Of a stretch of 64,000 nucleotides of DNA, positions 17,544-26,273 are shown piece after piece. The stretch is from Clostridium grantii DSM 8605. Lineage in GTDB: Bacteria; Bacillota; Clostridia; Clostridiales; Clostridiaceae. The stretch lies in contig NZ_FQXM01000010.1 in NCBI RefSeq assembly GCF_900129965.1, forward strand, positions 87,120 through 151,119, written 5' to 3'. Below the pieces are notes generated by a model. It worked only from the letters and a program-made list of their open reading frames with translations. It was not told the origin of the DNA and made no database searches. The stretch's first letter is position 1. Every line of letters begins with the position of its first letter. A program made the translations under genes and the position numbers.

Positions 17544-20498
17544 GTTGGAAATTGAACCCTCTGGTTTATAATCAACATATAAGAATTTAATATTATCTTT
17601 ATCCATTAAGGTCCCATTTTCAGGATCCATATATGGGGTATAATTAATAAGATTGATATTTTCTACATCTAAAGGTGCAGCTTCATCAGATGCAAAATCT
17701 AAAACTATCTTTCTTTCATCTAATAAGGTTAAGGTTACATTTGAAGTATTAATTGTATCAGCTATTAAAATAGTATTTTCTAGTATAATGGAACCAAACA
17801 TAGGATTATTCATCACTGTAATTGAGTCCTCAGAAGCTCCTTTAGTGAATACTAAATTTCCAGGGGTTATAGTTAATGGAGATAAACCATCCCAAGGGTC
17901 ATTTACGGTATCGTCAAAACTACTATGAGGAATTAATGAACCTGGGTTTATAGCAGAAGAAAAATCTATTTGTATTTTATTACTAGCTAGTGTTGTAGCA
18001 CTAGTAGGTTTATTCCAAATAATTGATTCAGCTAAAAATGTTGTTGCTTCTTTAGGAGTAAATACAGCTATTCTATTATTATTGAAATCCATTGTTCTAA
18101 TTAAATAATCAGGAACAGCTAGCCTAATATCCAATTTATCTAACATGGTAAATGCTTGAGTCAATCCAATATTTAATTGGAAAACTTGTGAATCAGTTCC
18201 TAGAACTACAGCTGCTGATAGTATGGATAAAACACTTGAGTCATTTAGAACACAAATGAAATCATTTTTCTCAAAATGAGCTATTGGTTTATTAAAGGAC
18301 ATTCTTAATAAAGCAGAAGTTGAGTCATTAGAAACTAAACTTATTCCTTCAATATTTGCTCTTAATCCATTGATTGCTGGAGGTAAAGTTTCAGCATCAG
18401 GTTTTAATGGTAATCCATAAATATCAATAGTGTAATTTACCTCTGCTTTGGTATAAACCACAACATCTGTACTTCCGCCATTGAAAGTATTAGCAGCAAA
18501 AACGAATTTAATTGTTTTATCATCAACCAACTCTAGATATAAAGGAGTAATAATTTCACCATTTAAAGTAATATCAAAATCATTTACATCTACATTATAA
18601 AGTTCATTAGTACCGGTATATTTGTATTGTAAAACTTCTGTAGTTAATACAGTTACTGTTCCATTTGATATATCTATTTCTTCAATTGGACCCACTATAT
18701 CATTAATTTTACATAATGGATAAATATTACCAGAAAGATTTTCTATATATCTTACTTCTTTTAATTTTGGATATCCAATATTAATAGTAGAGTAACCAGT
18801 AACTATATCGCCAAGAGGTAATACAGAGGCAGTTTCAGGTAAAGTTAATCTTATCCATCTATTTTCTTTCATTGGAAAGCTAGTTGTTTCATAGGGTAAT
18901 ACATTAGAAGCTATCAAATAATTTGCTGTATTAGTAGTAGAATGTTCACCTACAGCTAGCATGGATTCATCAAATTTTACAACAACAGATCTTTCTCTAT
19001 AGGTCACACTTTCAACAACAGGTACAGAGGTATCTATAATAGTAAAGCCTACACTTTGTGGTAACATAGGTAATTCATAAATATCTTCAATATCTATTGC
19101 AGATAATACATGGGCTCCAGCATCTAATTTGGCTGCAACTTCAAGAGTTGCTGTTCGATTAATTGAATCATATACAATAGGAGAAATAGGATTGACACTG
19201 GTTCCTTCAAAAGTGGTTATAGTATAATAACTGGTATTTCTAATTCCGCCTGCTCCATCGGTATCCTTCATATCTTTAGAGAAAGTTACAATTATTTTTG
19301 TTTGACTATCTTCAAATTGATCCACATCTATTATGCGAGGTAAAGTTACTACAACAGGAATATTATTAAATGTAGTTGTTGGAGTTAAATAGCCGTTGGC
19401 ATCAGTAATCCTACCTATAGTAACATCAATTAATCCAATAGGAAGTGGATTTGCATTATTTAAAACAAATTGTAATTGGTTAAATTGATTTCCTACTCTT
19501 AAAACTTTACTTACAGGTACAGTAGCACCATTGACGCTAATTACATTAACCTCGTCATGTTTTTTTATTACAGCTTTATCAAAGGTTACAATTAAATTAG
19601 TTCTATCTAAAGCTACAACTTGTATAGGATTAGCTGTTATAGCATCAGTGCTGATGTTAAATTCCCTTTTCATAGAAGGGACAATTACATGATCATCAGA
19701 AAAATCATGTAGATAATAATGGTAATCGCTACTTTGAGATTTACTATAATTAAAAACTAAGCCATGGTTTCCAATAGGTAATCCCCTGAAATTCATTTGT
19801 ATTTCTAGAGATTTAAAATCATCAGATTTTCTAACTGTTGAAAGTGAAGTTGAGTCATCAGTACTAGCGCTAAATAAGCCCATCCAATTAGGATTAGCAT
19901 CTAAAGATACATTTGTATCTAGATTATATAGTAGTAAATAAAAATTTGCTAAGTTGTCATCTGTATTTATATAATCCAAGTGTAAAATTGGAGTGTCAAA
20001 CTCAATATTTAAAATTCTATTTCCTACAGCGGTTACTGTTCCATTTAATGGTTTTGGTAAATCGTTGGTAACAGAAAAAAATGAACTTATTATTTCAGTA
20101 TCTTTAGTGATTTTTAAGGTATAATTGACTCCAGTCTGGAATACATAATCTTCATCAGGTAATAAACTGTTATAAGCCACTAATACTTTTTTATCATTAG
20201 AAGGGTTGATAGAATCCACAACAGCAATTACGTGTACTTCTTCTAAAGGATTATCTGTTTGAAAAACTTCAAAATCTTCATTACCAGTAAAAGGTTGATT
20301 TAAAATTACGGTAATAGTTTTATTATTTATGCTTTCAATAGATGTAATTGCGATTGGTTCATCTGGTACTGTTGCTGCAATGTATGATATATCCATATAA
20401 TATCCTCCTTGTTTTGATTGTAAAACTAGTTGATCATCTGAGGTGTTTAATAATTTAAAACTGTTATTCAAATTAGTAACACTGATAATCAAATTCAT
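17544..20498 (-). CDS. 5' exon of a large multi-Ig-like structural protein
   Basis: 985 codons up to the intron; unspliced translation would end after one more codon at the TGA within GTGTGA. It consists of many repeated beta-sandwich units of SbsA/Big_5 Ig type (patterns such as IVTFDKAV, IIVTFSKDMKD, VVVKFDESM, LRMSFNKPI). No signal peptide, SLH, LysM or sorting signal. Starts: ATG at 20498 (weak AAAAGG) or ATG at 20396 (AAGGAGG, MDISYIAA). The frame is open to 20762 and that upstream part looks like a real domain, so the start may be further upstream. With the 3' exon the protein is about 1,110-1,230 residues. A sigma-K-like promoter lies at 20818-20845. Confidence 0.8.
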
Positions 20499-20762
20499 GG
20501 TAATATCCTTTTGAGTATTAATGGGAATAGGGAAATCTTTAATGAATTCATTTTCATATACAAATGTAACTTTATCCGCAGTATTTAGGTTGCTTATATA
20601 AAGTTTACAGGTTATATAATATTGACCACATTTTAAAAATTTGATTTCCTTATTTTCCTTCAGATAAATAAATAAATTATCATTAGGGGATGAATTTAAT
20701 AAACTTAAATTTGAATTAGTATTAAAGCCATTAGGTATAAATATTAAAATAATTAATCCCCC
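20499..20762 (-). other. In-frame BclA-like jelly-roll segment upstream of the Ig-repeat gene
   Basis: The frame of the large gene stays open for 88 codons upstream of 20498 and encodes GQYYITCKLYISN...VTFVYENEFIKDF...NLNNSFKLLNTSDDQLVL, the pattern of the C-terminal TNF-like/jelly-roll domain of exosporium-type collagen-like proteins (G.Y.I.......V....NG......L..G....L.N.S...L.L). The probable last strand, YYMDISYIA, runs through the ATG at 20396, which argues that the domain is fused to the Ig repeats. There is no ATG/GTG/TTG, but AAGGGGG is followed by in-frame ATT codons at 20753 and 20750. It could instead be a decayed fragment. Confidence 0.45.
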
Positions 20763-20817
20763 TTAATAATTGATACATATCTAATTTAAACTATGAAGGT
20801 TATTATCTTTTCTATTC

Positions 20818-20845
20818 TATAATATGTGGCATACATAAAATAAGT
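20818..20845 (-). promoter_or_regulatory. Candidate sigma-K promoter of the large structural gene
   Basis: On the minus strand AC (20845-20844), 17 bases, then CATATTATA (20826-20818) match the AC-N16/17-CATANNNTA pattern of the mother-cell factor sigma-K. Transcription would start near 20810, about 45 bases before the AAGGGGG ribosome-site candidate. Chance matches are possible in A+T-rich DNA. Confidence 0.4.
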
Positions 20846-20878
20846 TACTTGCAATAGAGAGGTATATAGGTAATAAAA

Positions 20879-22297
20879 TTATGATTCTTTTGTATCTATG
20901 GCTATTTTTACATTGTGGAAAAAATTATTGCTAAAAAAAGTATTTTTTAAATAATAACTAACAATTATACCTAGATTATGATTGCAAAGTGTATTGTTTA
21001 TAATATAAAGCTCATTAATAAAGGAAGAATCATTTATTTCTATTCCAATCTTCATGTTATTAAGGTAACATTTTTCGATGACGCCAGATCCACTAAAGTA
21101 AATACCTTGATTTTGGCACACATCAAATATTTTGCAATTGCTAATGGTGGTATTTTCGGCCTTGGGCCAAATAGAAATTCCACGTCTTAATACGTTTTTT
21201 ATTAGTATATTTGAAAAGACATTATTTGTGCCATTGAAATACTCATAACGTATTCCATCTCTAAAATTACAGGTGTCCCTTAAAAGTTTATTACCTTTTC
21301 CGTCGATAGATAGGTTCATAATTATTACATTACTGCTTAAGATTCTAATACCATATTGAGGGGTATTAGAATTGTTTTTTACTTGAGGAACGATAATTGT
21401 TTGGTTCATATCCTCCCCTAGAAGGGATATTTCCTTTTGGATAGTAAAATCCCCAAAGTAAAAGCCTTTCATTAAATAAAGTATATTACCACTGCTGCAA
21501 TTTAATAAAGTTGTTTTGAGTTCATCAGAATTGTTTACCTTATAAAATTTGGTGTTTATTTCTTCGAACTCTCCTAGACCTTTAATGTAAGCCAAATTAT
21601 TATTTAAGCATAGTGTTCTTGAAAAATCAGATCCATTGGAAAGTAAAGTAAGTTTAGTATTTTCTAAAATTTTTGTACCAGTAGAAAAATCTATTGCATA
21701 ATTCTTAATTGATTTAAATAAATTATGTTTTATTTTAAAAATATCTTGTATTGTGCTACCATGTTGTATATTAGATATTCCAATTGATAAATGATCAAAG
21801 CGGTTTTTGATAATAGAACCTAAAGTGTTATTAGAATTTAAAACTAAACCTGTTTTAAGAAGGGTAAAAGAGCAAGAAATTAGATTTATTGTACAATTTG
21901 AATCTTCTTCTATATATATAGCATCGGATTTGGTATCGTTAAAACCAATAAATTTGCAATTTTTGAAAAGTACATAAGATGAATTGCTTAAAAAAACGTT
22001 AGAATCATTATTTTTTATGATGAAAGTAATATGATTTATAAAACAACTAGTTATTATTTCTAAACCTGAAAGAAAGATAACACCTTCTCCACCAAAAATA
22101 AATTTGTTTTTATTTTTTACAATTACTTTCTTATCAATTAAATTGTAATGACCTTTTTTAATAAATATAATAATAAATCTATGGCTATTTAGTGCTGATT
22201 GAAGTTTTTTTACATCATTAACAATTACTAGAGGGTTTTTCATTGAGGTTTTCTTTAGTTTAAGGGATTTTGTTTTGAAATTTAAATTAGAAATAAT
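20879..22297 (-). CDS. Tandem beta-helix (pectin-lyase-fold) protein
   Basis: About 472 residues without signal peptide. Two similar units each start with an anchor like NDVKKLQSALNSHRFIIIFIKKGHYNL and NSDELKTTLLNCSSGNILYLMKGFYFG, then repeating strands (FINHITFIIKNND, VFSNILIKNVLRRGISIW) typical of right-handed parallel beta-helices with NosD-like CASH repeats. No catalytic lyase or hydrolase motif is recognised, so a structural role fits the neighbours. Start: the frame extends to a GTG at 22423 with no ribosome site, and ATG 22243 also lacks one. AAAGGTGGAG (22309-22300) is followed by ATT at 22297 and 22294, which I take as the likely start. Confidence 0.65.
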   Translation of the reverse strand: MISNLNFKTKSLKLKKTSMKNPLVIVNDVKKLQSALNSHRFIIIFIKKGHYNLIDKKVIVKNKNKFIFGGEGVIFLSGLEIITSCFINHITFIIKNNDSNVFLSNSSYVLFKNCKFIGFNDTKSDAIYIEEDSNCTINLISCSFTLLKTGLVLNSNNTLGSIIKNRFDHLSIGISNIQHGSTIQDIFKIKHNLFKSIKNYAIDFSTGTKILENTKLTLLSNGSDFSRTLCLNNNLAYIKGLGEFEEINTKFYKVNNSDELKTTLLNCSSGNILYLMKGFYFGDFTIQKEISLLGEDMNQTIIVPQVKNNSNTPQYGIRILSSNVIIMNLSIDGKGNKLLRDTCNFRDGIRYEYFNGTNNVFSNILIKNVLRRGISIWPKAENTTISNCKIFDVCQNQGIYFSGSGVIEKCYLNNMKIGIEINDSSFINELYIINNTLCNHNLGIIVSYYLKNTFFSNNFFHNVKIAIDTKES

Positions 22298-22451
22298 CTC
22301 TCCACCTTTATAACTAGTATTATATAATTCATATGATAAATAAAGCACATTTAAGACAATCCTATTGACTTCAATCGAAGTAAAAACTATAATATTTAGG
22401 ATAGTAGTTATTTTAGTAGTCACTATAATTCTTGTTAGTAAAGGGGCATTT

Positions 22452-23165
22452 ATGGAGACAGTAGTTGTAAATAAAAGTAGTTATAAAGAGGGGATAAAAA
22501 AGGCAATACCAATAGTTATGGGATATATACCTGTAGCAATTGCATTTGGAGTATTATCAAAAACTATAGGAATATCTATGTTTGAAACTTTTCTTTTTTC
22601 AGCTTTTGTGTATGCAGGAGCTAGTCAATTTATGGCATTAAATTTGATAGCTTTAGGAGTAGGAGCAGGGGAAATTATTTTGGCAACTTTTTTAGTTAAC
22701 TTTAGGCATTTCATTATGAGTGCTTCTCTTGTGACTAAAATTTCAAAAGATTTGAAAAAGCACTTTCCTTTAATTGCATTTTGGAATACAGATGAAGTGT
22801 TTTCTGTACTTTCCTTTGAAAAAAAAGAATTAACCAAGGAATTTATATTGGGAGTTCAGTTTAGTGCTTATGCTGCCTGGGTGTTAGGTAGCTTAATAGG
22901 CTATGTTCTTGGGGGAATAATGCCTGAAATATTAAGTACTAGCATGGGGGTTTCCCTTTATGCATTATTTGTTGCTATTTTAGTACCGGAAATAAGAAAA
23001 TCATTAAAAGTTGGAATACTAGCATTATTATCAGGAGTAATCAATGCTTTCCTTGGGTATATAAATTTTTTACCCTCAGGGTGGAATATTATAATAGCAA
23101 TTTTAGTGGCATCAACTGTGGGCATGCTTATATTTGATGAGAAAGGTGGAAAAAATAATGGATAA
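22452..23165 (+). CDS. azlC: AzlC-family branched-chain amino acid exporter subunit
   Basis: A 237-residue membrane protein starting at the ATG at 22452 (AAAGGGG upstream). The family signature is clear: GIKKAIPIVMGYIPVAIAFGVLSKTIG at the N-terminus, AFVYAGASQFMALNLI and LVNFRHFIMSASL. It forms, with AzlD, an exporter for branched-chain amino acids or their analogues. It overlaps azlD by 8 bases. The start is only about 155 bases from that of the divergent beta-helix gene, so the two promoters share this stretch. Confidence 0.92.
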   Translation: METVVVNKSSYKEGIKKAIPIVMGYIPVAIAFGVLSKTIGISMFETFLFSAFVYAGASQFMALNLIALGVGAGEIILATFLVNFRHFIMSASLVTKISKDLKKHFPLIAFWNTDEVFSVLSFEKKELTKEFILGVQFSAYAAWVLGSLIGYVLGGIMPEILSTSMGVSLYALFVAILVPEIRKSLKVGILALLSGVINAFLGYINFLPSGWNIIIAILVASTVGMLIFDEKGGKNNG

Positions 23166-23460
23166 TATTTTATGGATTGTTTTAGGAATGATGTTGGTAA
23201 CTTATATTCCAAGGCTTTTTCCCTTTGTTACAATGGCAGAAGATAATTTACCACCTAGAATACGTAAATTTTTAAACTATGTTCCTTATACTGCTTTGGG
23301 AGCGTTAATAATTCCAGGAGTTTTTTCTACAACACCAGAAATTCCTTTAGCAGCTATAGGGGGTATCTGTTTTGCAGTTATTTACTCTTGGTTTAAAGGT
23401 GGGGTTTTTATACCTGTTATTGGATCAATAGTAATTACATTTATTATTTTATCTATGTAA
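23158..23460 (+). CDS. azlD: AzlD-family exporter subunit
   Basis: A 100-residue protein with four hydrophobic segments, beginning MDNILWIVLGMMLVTYIPRLFPF; the TYIPRLFP motif is the AzlD hallmark. The ATG at 23158 overlaps the end of azlC (AATAATGGATAA), giving translational coupling. It is the small partner of AzlC in the exporter. The regulator gene starts 10 bases after its stop, so the three form one operon. Confidence 0.92.
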   Translation: MDNILWIVLGMMLVTYIPRLFPFVTMAEDNLPPRIRKFLNYVPYTALGALIIPGVFSTTPEIPLAAIGGICFAVIYSWFKGGVFIPVIGSIVITFIILSM

Positions 23461-23469
23461 GGAGATTGT

Positions 23470-24279
23470 ATGAGTATTGATTTTGGAGTTATAGAAGACA
23501 TGAAGAAACTTGGGTTAAATGAGTATGAATCAAAAGCTTACTTAAAATTATTAGAAGACTATCCCGTCAATGGATATACTTTAAGTAAGAATTCTGGGAT
23601 ACCTAGATCTAGAATTTATGAAGTTCTAAAAAATTTAAAAGACAAGCAACTTGTTTTTGAGCAGGAAGAAGATAAAGGGAGCATTTATTATCCACTGGAA
23701 CCTAAATTATTAGTAGATAAATTAAAAGATGATTTTAATAATGCTTTAGATAATATCAATAATTTCGCCACTAAAATATATTCAGAAAAGAATGAAGAAA
23801 ATAAATTAGTTGTTATAAGGGGAAGAAAAGAAATTATCGAATTTATAAACAGGTTAATTAAGGATGCAGAAAAAAGTATTTCTGTTTCTATATGGGAAGA
23901 AGAGCTAAGTGAACTTTCTGAAGCTTTAAATAAAGCTATAGCTAAAGGGATAACTTTGAAGGGAATTTATTTTGGAAAAAACAATAGCTACAAACAGTTA
24001 GTTCCACATAGAAGGATAGAGACTTATTTAGCTGAAAAAAATGAGAGATATATAACCATTATAATAGATGGAATTCACGTAGTTTCAGGTATGGTAGCTA
24101 GGGGCGAAGATAGTACTGTAACGTGGACGAAAGATAAAGGCTTTGTAGACATGAGTGAAGACTATATTTTTCATGATTTGATGATAAATATGTATTCTAA
24201 TAAGTTAGAGGGAAAAGCAAAAGAACACTTTGAAAATTTCCTAGATAATATTAGAAAGGAATATTTTGATTTTAGTTAA
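23470..24279 (+). CDS. TrmB-family transcriptional regulator
   Basis: 269 residues: an N-terminal winged helix (about 8-80; GLNEYESKAYLKLLEDYPVNGYTLSKNSGIPRSRIYEVLKNLKDKQLV) and a TrmB-type effector-binding domain (about 105-265) with the phospholipase-D-like core phrase KSISVSIWEEELSEL. TrmB proteins bind sugars or other small ligands and control adjacent transport genes. Here the gene is the third of the azlCD operon, so the effector may be an amino acid or a toxic analogue; that is inference. Confidence 0.88.
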   Translation: MSIDFGVIEDMKKLGLNEYESKAYLKLLEDYPVNGYTLSKNSGIPRSRIYEVLKNLKDKQLVFEQEEDKGSIYYPLEPKLLVDKLKDDFNNALDNINNFATKIYSEKNEENKLVVIRGRKEIIEFINRLIKDAEKSISVSIWEEELSELSEALNKAIAKGITLKGIYFGKNNSYKQLVPHRRIETYLAEKNERYITIIIDGIHVVSGMVARGEDSTVTWTKDKGFVDMSEDYIFHDLMINMYSNKLEGKAKEHFENFLDNIRKEYFDFS

Positions 24280-24347
24280 AGAGCTATTACATAAGCTCAA
24301 ATATTGTGGGGTTAATATAGAAATTAAGAAATAAAGGGGATAGAGTA

Positions 24348-25259
24348 GTGAAAAAAAATGAATTAACAGGATATGTTATGGCTTTAACAGCTATTTTTAT
24401 TTGGGGGACAACGTTTATTTCTACAAAAATTATTTTAAAAGATTTAACTCCAGTAGAAATATTATTTTATAGATTCTTAATTGCATATTTTGCTTTAATG
24501 ATAATTTATCCAAAGTTTCATAAAATAAAAAGTTTGAAAGAAGAATTATTATTTTTAAGTTTGGGGCTAAGTGGGGTAACATTATATTTTCTTGTTGAAA
24601 ATACGGCACTTCAGTATACATTAGCATCAAATGTAGGATTATTATTATCCACAGCTCCAATATTTACAGCGTTACTTGCTCATTTTTTTACTCACGATGA
24701 GAAGTTTAATAAAAATTTTTTGGTTGGTTTTATAGTGGCTATGGTGGGTATTTTCCTAGTTTTATTCAATGGAAAATACATTTTGAAATTAAACCCTATA
24801 GGTGACCTACTAGCTTTATCGGCAGCAATCTTCTGGGCATTATACTCAATATTATTAAAGAAAATTTGCAAGGAGTATTCTCATATTTATGTAGTAAGAA
24901 AAACATTTTTTTATGGACTAATTACTGTAGTACCTTTAGCATTAATATTAGGAGCTGATTTTAAATCTATTAATGGGATAAGTTTAAATTTGGGTTTGAA
25001 TATATTATTTTTAGGTTTAGGGGCATCTGCATTGTGTTTTGTGTTTTGGAATAATGCTGTTAGTATTTTAGGTGCCGTAAAATCAAGTAATTTTATATAC
25101 TTAATACCATTTATAACCATGATTACATCATCTATTATTCTTCATGAAACAGTAAATCTTATCATGATAGTAGGGTGTATATTTATTTTAGTGGGAGTTT
25201 ATATTTCAGATGATAGAGTAGGAAAACCAAAATTAAAGAGGGTTAATTCAATTGAATAA
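24348..25259 (+). CDS. EamA/DMT-family transporter
   Basis: A 303-residue protein with ten hydrophobic segments in two EamA repeats (about 8-140 and 150-290). Typical phrases are FIWGTTFISTKIILKDLTPVEILFYRFLIAY and LALSAAIFWALYSILLKK. Starts with GTG after AAGGGGATAGA. The substrate is unknown; relatives export amino acids or metabolites, and the neighbouring azlCD is in keeping with an efflux theme. Confidence 0.88.
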   Translation: MKKNELTGYVMALTAIFIWGTTFISTKIILKDLTPVEILFYRFLIAYFALMIIYPKFHKIKSLKEELLFLSLGLSGVTLYFLVENTALQYTLASNVGLLLSTAPIFTALLAHFFTHDEKFNKNFLVGFIVAMVGIFLVLFNGKYILKLNPIGDLLALSAAIFWALYSILLKKICKEYSHIYVVRKTFFYGLITVVPLALILGADFKSINGISLNLGLNILFLGLGASALCFVFWNNAVSILGAVKSSNFIYLIPFITMITSSIILHETVNLIMIVGCIFILVGVYISDDRVGKPKLKRVNSIE

Positions 25260-25330
25260 TTGGAAAATATTATTAAATTTTGATTTACTTTTATTTACAC
25301 TTGGAATATAATTAATATAGGTTTATATTT

Positions 25331-25800
25331 TGTTTATCCATTGGGCAACAATAGTTTTCCTAAAACTTTGAGAACCCTGAATGAAATCAAGATATAATAT
25401 CAATAAAAAACTATTAAAAGTTTTAGGAGGAGGTGAACTGTTGCAATAATTCTATAAAGATATAATAAAATCTCATATAAATTAGTGGGTATATTTTAAC
25501 TTATTTTGAGTTATAATATTAACTAGCTATTGTGAATCCAATATATTGCGAAAGTGATATAGTCATAGGATAGAACCTTGATGGTGTTAGTGTTAATAAA
25601 AACTATTTGCGTAAGTAGTTAGCGAAAATCAAGCAAAATAAGTAAATACAAGATATTGCACATAAAAGCAAACTTGTATATGTACCATGCGTTGTATGGG
25701 AATTTAAGCCCTAGGAGTGTTACATAAAACGAAAGTAGCTTTATAGCAAAATCGTACACGATGAACAGGGAATTAAACAATACTTATAGATTTTTATAGG
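25331..25800 (+). ncRNA. Probable structured non-coding RNA, family not recognised
   Basis: The 560-base gap 25260-25819 has no usable reading frame but many helices: GCAACA/TGTTGC (25345, 25439), CCTAAAACTT/AAGTTTTAGG (25359, 25419), ATATTGC-GAAA-GTGATAT (25543-25560, GNRA loop), CTTGAT/ATCAAG (25577, 25628) enclosing an 8-bp hairpin AACTATTT-GCGT-AAGTAGTT (25601-25620), and ATCGTACACGAT (25751). A strong AGGAGGAGGTG (25426) is not followed by an ORF. GC-rich unpaired blocks stand out from the A+T background. It may be a large clostridial RNA such as the raiA motif or an RNA leader of the zinc-ribbon gene; I cannot assign it. Confidence 0.5.
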
Positions 25801-25819
25801 TTATTGGCAACGGCCCAAA

Positions 25820-26011
25820 ATGTATAAAGATAAGACTATTCAATGTAAAGATTGTGGTACAGACTTTGTTTTTACAGCTGGAGAGCAAGAATTTTATGCG
25901 GAAAAAGGATTTCAAAATGAACCAATAAGATGTAAAGAATGTAGAGATAAAAGAAAAGCAAATAGAAATAACAATGCTGGACCTAAAAAAAGTTTTAGCA
26001 GACAAAGATAG
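25820..26011 (+). CDS. Small zinc-ribbon protein
   Basis: A 63-residue basic protein with two CxxC pairs, CKDCGTDFVF (residues 9-12) and CKECRDKRK (37-40), matching the probable zinc-ribbon family common in clostridia. The C-terminus is Lys/Arg/Asn-rich and may bind nucleic acid. The ATG at 25820 has only a poor ribosome site, so translation may depend on the structured leader just upstream. A strong terminator follows at 26020. Confidence 0.8.
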   Translation: MYKDKTIQCKDCGTDFVFTAGEQEFYAEKGFQNEPIRCKECRDKRKANRNNNAGPKKSFSRQR

Positions 26012-26019
26012 TATTGAAC

Positions 26020-26053
26020 AAAGGATAGCAAATAGCTATCCTTTATTTTTTTG
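26020..26053 (+). terminator. Terminator of the zinc-ribbon gene
   Basis: AAAGGATAGC pairs with GCTATCCTTT around AAATA, followed by ATTTTTTTG. Confidence 0.8.
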
Positions 26054-26273
26054 ATAAATTATTAAGTGTGAAGGAAAATATTTATACATAAATAAAGTGA
26101 AAAAAACAGAAAATTATGTTAATAAACCTGTTAATAGTGTGTATAACTTATCCATATCTGTGGATAAGTTTTCGTCTTTAATTATTTTTAGTGTTTTTCT
26201 TGTGGAAAATAAACAAATTATAGAATATAATTAAAAAGAATTATACAATTATAAAGTTAGTCAGGAGAAACTT

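Noticed and set aside
25331..25800. Considered a third group II intron
   Set aside because: No GUGYG start with matching EBS/IBS, and no 34-nt domain V with a conserved base helix was found.
26145..26170. Palindrome containing TGTGGATAA, a perfect DnaA box, considered as an origin
   Set aside because: Only one box (plus a degenerate mirror) and no dnaA/dnaN genes; most likely a chance match or local operator.
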